Shown in pieces: positions 43,960-50,139 of a stretch of DNA of 50,139 nucleotides. The position numbers were made by a program, and so were the translations under genes. The DNA is from Thermodesulfobacterium thermophilum DSM 1276 (GTDB taxonomy: Bacteria; Desulfobacterota; Thermodesulfobacteria; Thermodesulfobacteriales; Thermodesulfobacteriaceae). Location of the stretch: contig NZ_ATXI01000014.1 in assembly GCF_000421605.1 (NCBI RefSeq), positions 1-50,139 on the forward strand, read 5' to 3'. Numbering within the stretch: the stretch's first letter is position 1; each line of letters opens with the position of its first letter. A model generated the notes under the pieces. It did no database searches, was not told the DNA's origin, and saw only the letters and a list, made by a program, of their open reading frames with translations.

Positions 43960-44849
43960 ATTAAATTTTTATTAGCCTTTTTTTCAGAATACATCAAAGC
44001 ATCTGCTGTTGCAAGCATATTTTCTATAGACTTTTCTAAATCCCCCTTATCTTCTAGCTGAGCAATACCAATAGAAATCTTAACATTAGGGATGTTATAT
44101 ATCTCCCAGTTTTTCTTAATCCTTTCAGCTACCTGAACAGCTTGCTCTTTGGTAGTATACGGTAATAAGATAACAAACTCGTCTCCTCCATATCTAAAAA
44201 CCAGGTCTACCCCTGCTCTTACACTATTTAAAAGAGTTTCCCCTACCAGCTTTAGTAAAGCATCACCTTCTTGATGTCCAAGATTATCGTTATACCATTT
44301 AAAATTGTCAAGGTCTAGCATCATTAAACTAAGAGGATGTCTTTGCCTAAGGGCTTTATAGGCTTCTTCTCTTAGTTTTTCTTCAAAGAACCTCCTGTTA
44401 TAAACCCCTGTCAAAGGGTCTTCTATCAAAAAACGCTTTATTTTTTTATCCAGGTAATATTCTTTAAAAAGTTTAGCCAACCTAGCTTTAAGTTCGTTTA
44501 TAGTAAAAGGTTTAAAAACAACTTCATCTGCGCCTAAGTCAAAATAACGTGCTATATCTTCCTCTTTTAAAAAGTTTAAAACCACACACACCTTAGATTC
44601 TTCGTAGAATTCTTTAACTTTGTTTAAAAGAAACGAAAGATCTTCTCCTCCTCTCCCCACCAATACCACCAACTGAAAAAGGTCTTCTTTAGAAAACTCC
44701 AGCCTTTCCACACTTATTATTTCTACCTTATAGGGCTCTAAAATTTCTTCCAAAAAAAAAGTTACTTCTTTTCCCTGATCATAAATTAAAATTTTTGGAT
44801 CCTCTTTAAGCTCTGTCTTTATTAAATTTAACCACTTAGCTAACTTCAC
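43956..44849 (-). CDS. GGDEF diguanylate cyclase with degenerate receiver domain
   Basis: 297 aa soluble protein. Residues 15-130 look like a response-regulator receiver but lack the phosphoacceptor Asp: the third strand ends LVVLVGRGG. The switch Lys (VVFKPF) is kept. Residues 140-295 are GGDEF, with an intact YGGDEF active site. The residue four before the usual I-site Asp is Arg (RAGVD), so the RxxD inhibitory site is not canonical. The start is GTG, overlapping the preceding stop by one base (TAGTG). It is probably active but not phosphorylated in the standard way. Confidence 0.82.
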   Translation of the reverse strand: MKLAKWLNLIKTELKEDPKILIYDQGKEVTFFLEEILEPYKVEIISVERLEFSKEDLFQLVVLVGRGGEDLSFLLNKVKEFYEESKVCVVLNFLKEEDIARYFDLGADEVVFKPFTINELKARLAKLFKEYYLDKKIKRFLIEDPLTGVYNRRFFEEKLREEAYKALRQRHPLSLMMLDLDNFKWYNDNLGHQEGDALLKLVGETLLNSVRAGVDLVFRYGGDEFVILLPYTTKEQAVQVAERIKKNWEIYNIPNVKISIGIAQLEDKGDLEKSIENMLATADALMYSEKKANKNLI

Positions 44850-46054
44850 TAAAATTCCTCTCTTTCTTTTTTTAAAAAATCTCTAAGGATCTGTGCATGG
44901 TCAAAAACTAAAAAATCCCATGGAATTTCTTCTAACTTAAATACTCGAGCCTCTTTAGCATCATCCATTCCTTTAAGCGTCCCTTTACCTTTAGCCACAA
45001 ATACTGTAGAAATAGTATGAAACCTTGGGTCTCTGTCAGGATTTGAATAACAACCAAGAAGATATTCGAGCTCTATGTCTAAATTAGTCTCTTCTTTAGC
45101 CTCTCTTATCGCTGCCTGTTCCAGGGATTCTCCATAGTCTACAAAACCTCCAGGTAATGCCCACCCTTTAGGGTAATTTTTTCTATAGATTAACACGATT
45201 CCATCGCCAAACTTAATGATAATATCTACCGTAGGAAAAGGATTTTTATACGGTTTAAAGGTATCTAGATGGTATTTTGAGGTTATCTCTATCATAGCTT
45301 GATGAATATGACTGTTTGAAGCCACTATGGTGTTTAGGAAAGGATGGTAAGGGTTACCTAAATAATCTGTAACCTTACCCCCTGCCTCTTCCACAAGAAG
45401 GATTCCAGCTGCGGTATCCCAGGGTTTAAGATAGGGTTCCCAAAAACCTTCATACCTTCCACAGGCAACGTATGCCAAATCAAGAGCAGCAGAACCAAAA
45501 CGTCTAACTCCCTGACATTTTGTCATAAACTCTTTAAATAAAGGGATAAACAAATCAGGACTATCCATGATTTTAGATACAGGAAAACCAGTACATAAAA
45601 GCGAAGATAACAAGTTATCTACCGAAGAAACCCTAATAGGATTCCCGTTTAGGTAGGCCCCTTGACCTCGTACTGCATAAAAAAGCTCTTCTGTCATCGG
45701 ATTATAAACCATCCCTAAAACAGGGGTTTTCCCTTGCATCAAAGCCACAGAAATGGCAAACCAGGGAAGACGATGAGCAAAATTGGTAGTTCCGTCTAAC
45801 GGGTCAACCAACCAAAAAACCTCGGGCAACTCTTTTTCAGGGTGATAGCTTTCTTCAGCTAAAATAGAAGCAGAAGGAAAAATCCGTTTCAAACCTTCTT
45901 TAAGCTTTTCCTCAGACTTAAGGTCAACAGAGGTTACCAGATCTATTTTTCCTTTATGAAAAACCTCAACCGAAGAAAAATAAGACTGTTTTTGAAAACT
46001 GCCAACTTCTAAAACCAAATTTTTGAGAGGGTCTATCAGCTTTATCCAATCCAT
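44849..46054 (-). CDS. Inositol-monophosphatase/Nudix fusion protein
   Basis: 401 aa with two enzymatic domains. Residues 1-255 are an inositol-monophosphatase-family domain: LAEES, the metal site [14 protein letters not shown], and the KPWDTAAG motif. Residues about 268-400 are a Nudix hydrolase with an intact box starting at G302: [20 protein letters not shown], then ET. The Nudix half resembles ADP-ribose pyrophosphatases of archaea. Natural fusions of these two are unusual. A linked step could be hydrolysis of a nucleoside diphosphate derivative followed by dephosphorylation (inference). The ATG has no clear Shine-Dalgarno and a TATAAT is only about 15 bases upstream, suggesting a very short leader. 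Confidence 0.88.
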   Translation of the reverse strand: MDWIKLIDPLKNLVLEVGSFQKQSYFSSVEVFHKGKIDLVTSVDLKSEEKLKEGLKRIFPSASILAEESYHPEKELPEVFWLVDPLDGTTNFAHRLPWFAISVALMQGKTPVLGMVYNPMTEELFYAVRGQGAYLNGNPIRVSSVDNLLSSLLCTGFPVSKIMDSPDLFIPLFKEFMTKCQGVRRFGSAALDLAYVACGRYEGFWEPYLKPWDTAAGILLVEEAGGKVTDYLGNPYHPFLNTIVASNSHIHQAMIEITSKYHLDTFKPYKNPFPTVDIIIKFGDGIVLIYRKNYPKGWALPGGFVDYGESLEQAAIREAKEETNLDIELEYLLGCYSNPDRDPRFHTISTVFVAKGKGTLKGMDDAKEARVFKLEEIPWDFLVFDHAQILRDFLKKEREEF

Positions 46055-46125
46055 GATAAATAAAGGATATTATAATCTTCCAAAATTACAAGACACTTTG
46101 CTTATTTTTATTAATGATCGACAGG

Positions 46126-46154
46126 TTGACAAAAATAAGTTTTAACTTCAAAAT
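46126..46154 (+). promoter_or_regulatory. Predicted promoter of the secreted SIMPL-like gene
   Basis: Perfect TTGACA (46126-46131), a 17-base spacer and CAAAAT (46149-46154). The predicted start is about 30 bases before the ATG at 46191. Confidence 0.45.
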
Positions 46155-46190
46155 GTTGTAGAAGCTTACTATCAGAAACTGGAGGGCAAC

Positions 46191-46934
46191 ATGGATAACA
46201 AAGGCTTGTCAATGATAATTTTGATGGTAATAGCTTGGGGGACCTTTCTCTTAAACCAGGGATTAGTTTACGCAGAAACCAAAGGTGGTCATCCTAAGAT
46301 CACGACTGTTTCAACCTCACTCAAAGAAAAAAAGGAAATCATACCGAATGTGTTGAAGCTTGCTGTTGAAGCATCTACCCAACCTTTACCTAAGGAGATA
46401 GAAGTCATAAACCTTTTAGGTACGATAGACAAAAAAGTAAAGGCCTTAGAGCTAAAATACCAGGGAGGAAGGTACAATATATACAAAGACTGTCAATGGA
46501 TAAAAGATAAACAGGTATGCTATGGTTATAAAGGCTTCCTTTCTTATGTTTTTGAGCTAAAAGATCCCAACGAACAAACCAAGGTTTACTCTATGTTTGA
46601 AGAGGCTAAAAAGATGTATAGTGATAAACTTGATTTTTCTGTAACCAACACCTACTGGACGATAACAGAAAAAGACCTGGAAACCATTACAGAAGAGTTA
46701 AAATTAACCTTAATAACCAAAGCTATAAAATTTGCCGAAAAAGTTTCTACAACCCTTAATAAATCCTGTCATATCACTACCCTAAACCTTGACCAACGCA
46801 GTGAAAACATCGTCATCCCAAAAGCCTCTTTTATTAGAAGTTTTTCTGAAGAAAAAGCAACGATAGAACCTCCAAGCCCCAAACAAGAACAAACAGTAGA
46901 ACTTTCTGCCTATGTGGTTTTATCCTGTTATTAA
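46191..46934 (+). CDS. Secreted protein resembling SIMPL (DUF541) domain proteins
   Basis: 247 aa. An N-terminal signal peptide is visible (hydrophobic MIILMVIAWGTFLLNQGLV, cut near YAET). The mature region begins with a strand-rich part. A helix at residues 175-195 (LTLITKAIKFAEKVSTTLNK) is like the one that ends SIMPL domains, where it is followed by a short conserved strand. Cys residues at 99, 106 and 193, plus one near the C-terminus, might form disulfides. GGAGGG lies 6 bases before the ATG. SIMPL proteins are periplasmic but no common function is agreed. The assignment is tentative. Confidence 0.5.
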   Translation: MDNKGLSMIILMVIAWGTFLLNQGLVYAETKGGHPKITTVSTSLKEKKEIIPNVLKLAVEASTQPLPKEIEVINLLGTIDKKVKALELKYQGGRYNIYKDCQWIKDKQVCYGYKGFLSYVFELKDPNEQTKVYSMFEEAKKMYSDKLDFSVTNTYWTITEKDLETITEELKLTLITKAIKFAEKVSTTLNKSCHITTLNLDQRSENIVIPKASFIRSFSEEKATIEPPSPKQEQTVELSAYVVLSCY

Positions 46935-46979
46935 CCCTCAAATGATTGAAAAATTTTAACATTAGCCCTCTTAAGGGCC

Positions 46980-47007
46980 TTGACAAAATATGATTTTAAT
47001 TTATTTT
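46980..47007 (+). promoter_or_regulatory. Predicted promoter of tRNA-Asn
   Basis: Perfect TTGACA (46980-46985), a 16-base spacer and TATTTT (47002-47007), about 22 bases before the mature tRNA. A short inverted repeat, GCCCT (46965-46969) with AGGGC (46974-46978), lies just upstream and may end the preceding gene's transcript, though it has no T tract. Confidence 0.5.
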
Positions 47008-47028
47008 TATGAATATCTCATGAAGTAT

Positions 47029-47101
47029 TCCCCGGTAGCTCAATCGGCAGAGCGGTGGGCTGTTAACCCATAGGCTGCAGGTTCGAGTCCTGCCCGGGGA
47101 G
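47029..47101 (+). tRNA. tRNA-Asn (anticodon GTT)
   Basis: 73 bases. Acceptor TCCCCGG pairs with CCGGGGA, discriminator G at 47101. The anticodon loop CTGTTAA contains GTT, and the T arm has GGTTCGAGTCC. The CCA end is not encoded, unlike in the tRNA-Leu of this window, so CCA-adding enzyme is needed. Confidence 0.95.
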
Positions 47102-47223
47102 CTTATTTTTAATTTTTTAACTTGTGAGAATCTATCTTTGAATTAATCTAAAAATTCCACCATTAGGTTTCTTTAGATGTCTAAAAAATTTTTGTCTAAA
47201 AATTAAATCAAAGGAGTTTGCCA

Positions 47224-48558
47224 ATGGAAGAAATCCAAAAAGGAAAAAGTATCGTTCCTTCAGAAGACAGTGTAGAGAAAGTTCTTGAAGAATTAGGTAG
47301 CCCAATCTATCTTTCAGAACTTAGGAGAAAAAACCTTACGGAGCTTTATTCTATAGGAGAACAATTAAACATAGAAAACATCTATAACTACTATAAAAAA
47401 TCCGATGTAATCTACAACATCATAAGTACCTTGCTTAATAAAGGTGTAGAAATCATCGTAGAAGGCGTCTTAGAAGTTTTACCAGAAGGCTTTGGCTTTT
47501 TGCGGTTTAACGACTACAATTATCTTCCAAGTTCAGAAGACATATACGTTTCTCCTCCACAAATAAGAAAGTTTGGTCTAAAAACTGGAGATACGATCTT
47601 TGGTTACATCAGACAACCTAAAGAAGGAGAAAAGTATTTCGCCTTAGCCAAGGTGGAGAAAGTCAACTATCTTTCACCAGAAATAGTTAGAACCAGAACC
47701 CCTTTTGACCATCTTACCCCTATCCATCCTAACCAATGGCTTAGGTTAGAAAACACCCCCGATAATCTTTCAACCAGGATTATAGACTTATTTGTTCCTA
47801 TCGGAAAAGGACAAAGAGGTCTTATCGTTGCACCTCCGAGAACAGGAAAAACGGTTTTGTTGCAGAATATCGCCAACGGAATAGTAACTAATTATCCAGA
47901 TGTGCATTTAATCATCCTTTTGATAGACGAAAGACCTGAAGAAGTAACAGAAATGCAGAGAATAGTTCCCAAGGCTGAGATCGTAAGCTCTACCTTTGAT
48001 GAACCACCTCAAAAGCACACCCAAGTAGCAGAAATTGTTATAGAAAAGGCCAAAAGATTGGTTGAATGTAAATATGACGTGGTAATCTTACTTGACAGTC
48101 TTACCCGTTTAACTAGGGCTTATAACGTGGTAGTTCCTTCAAGCGGAAAACTTCTTTCAGGAGGAATTGATGCCAACGCCTTACACAAGCCCAAAAGGTT
48201 CTTTGGAGCTGCAAGAAACATAGAAGAAGGAGGCAGCCTTACTATCATTGCCACCTGTCTTATAGATACAGGAAGCCGTATGGATGAAGTAATCTTCGAA
48301 GAGTTTAAAGGTACAGGCAACATGGAAATAGTCTTAGATAGGCGCTTGGCTGATAGAAGGATCTGGCCTGCCATAGACATCCATCTTAGTGGTACAAGAA
48401 AAGAAGAACTTTTATTACCTCCTGATATTCTTCATAAAGTCTGGTTATTAAGGAAGGTTCTCTCGCCTCTCTCTTCAGTAGAATGTATGGAGTTCCTTAT
48501 CGAAAAAATGAAAGACACCTCAAGCAACCAAGACTTTTTAAGCAAAATGAATCAGTAA
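47224..48558 (+). CDS. rho: Transcription termination factor Rho
   Basis: 444 aa from ATG 47224, 7 bases after AAGGAG; a TTG two codons earlier is less likely. Residues 25-70 form the N-terminal helical domain ([19 protein letters not shown]) and 75-145 the cold-shock RNA-binding domain ([19 protein letters not shown]). The ATPase core has P-loop [23 protein letters not shown], Walker [12 protein letters not shown], and the R-loop [32 protein letters not shown]. It is a hexameric helicase that ends transcription. A dyad (47172-47185) lies in its leader, and hairpins follow its stop. Confidence 0.97.
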   Translation: MEEIQKGKSIVPSEDSVEKVLEELGSPIYLSELRRKNLTELYSIGEQLNIENIYNYYKKSDVIYNIISTLLNKGVEIIVEGVLEVLPEGFGFLRFNDYNYLPSSEDIYVSPPQIRKFGLKTGDTIFGYIRQPKEGEKYFALAKVEKVNYLSPEIVRTRTPFDHLTPIHPNQWLRLENTPDNLSTRIIDLFVPIGKGQRGLIVAPPRTGKTVLLQNIANGIVTNYPDVHLIILLIDERPEEVTEMQRIVPKAEIVSSTFDEPPQKHTQVAEIVIEKAKRLVECKYDVVILLDSLTRLTRAYNVVVPSSGKLLSGGIDANALHKPKRFFGAARNIEEGGSLTIIATCLIDTGSRMDEVIFEEFKGTGNMEIVLDRRLADRRIWPAIDIHLSGTRKEELLLPPDILHKVWLLRKVLSPLSSVECMEFLIEKMKDTSSNQDFLSKMNQ

Positions 48559-48568
48559 ATCGACAGAA

Positions 48569-48597
48569 AGCCTTGGTCAGGACCACCTACCAAGGCT
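48569..48597 (+). terminator. Hairpin downstream of rho (possible terminator or attenuator)
   Basis: AGCCTTGGT (48569-48577) pairs perfectly with ACCAAGGCT (48589-48597), loop of 11 bases. There is no T tract right after. The 9-base CTACCAAGG recurs at 48598-48606, so a second, alternative 3' arm can pair with CCTTGG. Confidence 0.4.
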
Positions 48598-48749
48598 CTA
48601 CCAAGGTTTCCTATTTTAAACCTTTCCTCGACTTTAGAAAAAATGTAAGATAGGCATCAGATTTAATACTACCAATCCTCTCAGAAAAAAGAAAAGCCTC
48701 TCTGCATTTTGTAGAGCGATATTTTTGCCCTAACATGTAATATAAAAAT

Positions 48750-48777
48750 TAGACAATCTTTATAAACTTTATATAAT
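48750..48777 (+). promoter_or_regulatory. Predicted promoter of the tandem-domain Trp-rich gene
   Basis: TAGACA (48750-48755), a 16-base spacer and a perfect TATAAT (48772-48777), with the predicted start about 36 bases before the ATG at 48820. Apart from the hairpin above, I see nothing else in the 261-base gap after rho. Confidence 0.5.
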
Positions 48778-48819
48778 AATTCAAAGATACATAAAGCTAT
48801 TATTCAATAGGAAGGAAAC

Positions 48820-49503
48820 ATGAAAAACAAGCTTATTAACGAGTGGTGTCTGTTATGTGAACCTCCTTGTTTTAAATTTCGATATCATGCTACTGATTTA
48901 GATCTTTTTATGATTCGAGAAAAAATCCATCAACAAGAGCTTGATAGTGAAGCAAAGGTGAAAAAGGCAGATTTAAACCTTATTACAACTTTGCTTAGAA
49001 AGGGAAAAGGGTTGATAGAGTATTTTGATGAGCCGATGCAGTATCCTCAAGACCACTGGTGGTGGCATTTAGATAAAATTGTTGAAAAATCCTATCCCCA
49101 AGAACTCCTTCCTGAATATCTTAGAGTAGTTTACGAAAAAGCTTTAAAAGGTGAGATCAGGTTAATCTACGATTCTTATCAAAGTGAATTAATAAAAAGT
49201 TGGGTTTTATTTTGTGAATTTCCTGACGATCTGCGTTATTATGCTTCTGCACCTGCCCTTTTAGAGACAAGAGAAGAAATTCATCAACAAGGTCTTGATG
49301 AGGAAGAGGACGTAAAAATCGCTGATCTTATGTTAATAGAAGTCGTATTACAAAAAGGGGCAGATCCTTCTGACTTATTTGATGATCCTCAAAAGTATCC
49401 TTTTGACCACTGGTGGTGGCATTTAGATAAAATTGGAGAGAAAACTTATCCTGTTCAACTTCTACCGGAATATTTGAGAAATATTTATTTAAAAAATAAA
49501 TAA
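48820..49503 (+). CDS. Unrecognised protein of two tandem Trp-rich domains (HWWWH repeat)
   Basis: 227 aa, no signal peptide or membrane helix, acidic. It consists of two copies of one ~100-residue domain: residues 5-105 and 124-223. Each has a Cys-aromatic start (LINEWCLLCE / LIKSWVLFCE), a middle (R-E-(K/E)-I-H-Q-Q, then L-D), and an invariant end DHWWWHLDKI followed by YP, then LLPEYLR. The 31-base DNA coding for the end motif is identical in both copies. The His-Trp3-His motif could bind metal or aromatic ligands. I do not recognise the family. GGAAGGAAAC precedes the ATG, and a strong terminator follows the stop. The neighbour downstream is a CRISPR array; a role there is speculation. 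Confidence 0.72.
   Translation: MKNKLINEWCLLCEPPCFKFRYHATDLDLFMIREKIHQQELDSEAKVKKADLNLITTLLRKGKGLIEYFDEPMQYPQDHWWWHLDKIVEKSYPQELLPEYLRVVYEKALKGEIRLIYDSYQSELIKSWVLFCEFPDDLRYYASAPALLETREEIHQQGLDEEEDVKIADLMLIEVVLQKGADPSDLFDDPQKYPFDHWWWHLDKIGEKTYPVQLLPEYLRNIYLKNK
49051..49435 (+). repeat. 31-base exact direct repeat inside the tandem-domain gene
   Basis: Bases 49051-49081 and 49405-49435 are identical, 354 bases (118 codons) apart. They encode DHWWWHLDKI in both copies. Elsewhere the two copies differ at the DNA level, so this block is either under unusually strong constraint or has been homogenised by gene conversion. Confidence 0.85.
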
Positions 49504-49508
49504 AAATA

Positions 49509-49724
49509 TTAAGGGAGATATTTAAGTTTTTCTTTAAGAAGCCTTCTTAAATATCTCCTTTTTTTCTTTTTTATAAGATAAGGAATCAAATAGGCTTCTA
49601 CTAAATTTTTTAAAAACACAACAACTAAAAAAACAACTAAAAATGTAATAAAAAATAAAACCATCAAAGGACCGATGAGAAGACCTATGATAGACTTTAA
49701 AGACAAACTCAACATAGCAGGCAT
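49509..49724 (-). CDS. Possible small membrane protein with basic C-terminus
   Basis: 71 aa from the ATG at 49724 (a TTG at 49739 is also possible). One or two hydrophobic helices (SIIGLLIGPLMVLFFITFLV, then FLVVVFLK) and a strongly basic tail, KKKKRRYLRRLLKEKLKYLP. No Shine-Dalgarno is visible, but a promoter-like pair lies upstream. The last codons overlap the terminator hairpin of the preceding gene. AT-rich DNA can mimic hydrophobic proteins, so this is uncertain. The basic tail would suit an inner-membrane topology with the C-terminus inside. Confidence 0.38.
   Translation of the reverse strand: MPAMLSLSLKSIIGLLIGPLMVLFFITFLVVFLVVVFLKNLVEAYLIPYLIKKKKRRYLRRLLKEKLKYLP
49511..49567 (+). 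terminator. Intrinsic terminator after the tandem-domain gene
   Basis: GGAGATATTTAAG (49514-49526) and CTTAAATATCTCC (49546-49558) form a perfect 13-bp stem, followed by seven T's. It starts 11 bases after the stop at 49503. Confidence 0.75.
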
Positions 49725-49739
49725 ACGAATGTATTCCAA

Positions 49740-49828
49740 AGTTAAAAGAATACATTAACTAAAGTATACTACTAATTTCTAAAGAAACAAAATATATTTC
49801 TAACATTGCCAATTGATTTGGGAGTTCC
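49740..49828 (+). other. CRISPR leader-side sequence
   Basis: An 89-base AT-rich stretch immediately before the first repeat. The repeats end in GAAAC on this strand, which in most type I and III arrays means transcription runs left to right, so this would be the leader end where new spacers enter. No conserved motif was identified. Confidence 0.42.
49763..49790 (-). promoter_or_regulatory. Possible promoter for the small membrane protein
   Basis: Minus strand TTGTTT (49785-49790), a 16-base spacer and TATACT (49763-49768). It lies in the region that is also the leader side of the CRISPR array, so other roles are possible. Confidence 0.33.
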
Positions 49829-50139
49829 CTTTATATCCCACATGGTTCAGATGAAACTATCCGATATGGAGAAACGAGGACTGTATGTACAAACTTTATA
49901 TCCCACATGGTTCAGATGAAACTATTGTAAATTTACGAATAAAAGCTTTATAATTGTCCTTTATATCCCACATGGTTCAGATGAAACCTTCAATTTCTTA
50001 AAAGAAAAGAATGTAGTGTTTTACTTTATATCCCACATGGTTCAGATGAAACTACCTTTCCATGTACTACAGAAATTTATCTTCTTTTCTTTATATCCCA
50101 CATGGTTCAGATGAAACAATCCTATAAAGATGCTTTTTT
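49829..50139 (+). CRISPR. CRISPR array, five repeats visible, cut by the window edge
   Basis: 29-base repeats start with CTTTATATCCCACATGG and end with CAGATGAAAC. They begin at 49829, 49894, 49959, 50024 and 50089. All five are identical. The four complete spacers are each exactly 36 bases, so the period is a constant 65. The spacers share no sequence with each other. The fifth spacer is truncated. The GAAAC end fits type I-B or III families, but no cas gene is in the window to settle the type. The full array length is unknown. Confidence 0.97.

Noticed and set aside
48569-48606. Classical Rho-independent terminator after rho
   Set aside because: The stem is good, but no T tract follows. 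It is kept as a hairpin of uncertain role.
49829-50139. Self-targeting spacers against genes in this window
   Set aside because: Reading the four full spacers against recognisable stretches of the window gave no match. A systematic search was not possible by eye, so this is not evidence of absence elsewhere.
1-50139. Insertion sequences, prophage or integrative elements
   Set aside because: No transposase, integrase or phage structural gene, and no att-like duplication next to either tRNA gene, was seen. Codon use looks uniform by eye.

Overview
The window looks like a chromosomal segment of a thermophilic, strictly anaerobic, low-GC bacterium. The best guess is the Thermodesulfobacteriota, a Thermodesulfobacterium-like sulfate reducer. 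The reasons are Lys/Glu/Ile-rich proteins; a Tat-exported periplasmic [NiFe] hydrogenase with HypC/HypD; a tungsten-family ferredoxin oxidoreductase; a DUF39 homocysteine-biosynthesis protein of the kind found in methanogens and sulfate reducers; and a small siroheme/Fe-S protein. The genus is inferred. No 16S rRNA or dsr gene lies in the window.

Layout. 1-7.6 kb (+): tail of an unknown gene, rpoZ, dnaJ, moaC, a DksA-like gene and a giant four-ATPase UvrA. 7.7-9.0 kb (+): two genes for Fe-S proteins, one with a siroheme-type domain. 9.1-12.4 kb (-): polA and an RsuA-type pseudouridine synthase. 12.5-19.5 kb (+): a long operon of CBS protein, DUF39, secG, dxr, rseP, tsaB and two oligopeptide-type permeases, followed by a tRNA-Leu on the other strand. 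19.7-24.3 kb: DedA, then ftsK-lolA (-) and a Cache-GGDEF protein (+). 24.4-29.1 kb (+): a glyceraldehyde-3-phosphate:ferredoxin oxidoreductase (GAPOR)-like enzyme and the hydrogenase structural genes, closed by a strong bidirectional terminator. 29.2-31.2 kb (-): hypD, hypC and a CDP-alcohol phosphotransferase. 31.3-39.0 kb (-): one tightly packed run, HD protein-mdh-PIN/TRAM-mutL-miaA-yicC-ubiA-parA, behind a good promoter. 39.0-40.4 kb (-): an NCS2 purine permease. 40.6-44.0 kb (+): lipoprotein, hisA and an RNB-family RNase. 44.0-46.1 kb (-): an inositol-phosphatase/Nudix fusion and a pseudo-receiver GGDEF protein. 46.2-50.1 kb (+): a secreted SIMPL-like protein, tRNA-Asn, rho, an unrecognised protein made of two tandem copies of a Trp-rich domain, and a CRISPR array that runs off the right edge.

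How the parts fit. The hydrogenase, its Hyp maturation factors, the W/Mo-pterin gene moaC and the GAPOR-like enzyme point to H2- and ferredoxin-centred anaerobic metabolism. polA, uvrA, mutL and rho are information-processing housekeeping genes. Gene spacing is very tight: many stop/start overlaps (TAATG, TGATG, ATGA) suggest translational coupling. No cas genes, insertion sequences, phage genes or rRNA are visible. No stretch longer than 300 bases lacks a gene.

The most unusual items are the bacterial GAPOR-like enzyme, the tandem-domain HWWWH protein next to the CRISPR array, the double UvrA, the inositol-phosphatase/Nudix fusion, and the CBS-DUF39 pairing without an adjacent ferredoxin partner.
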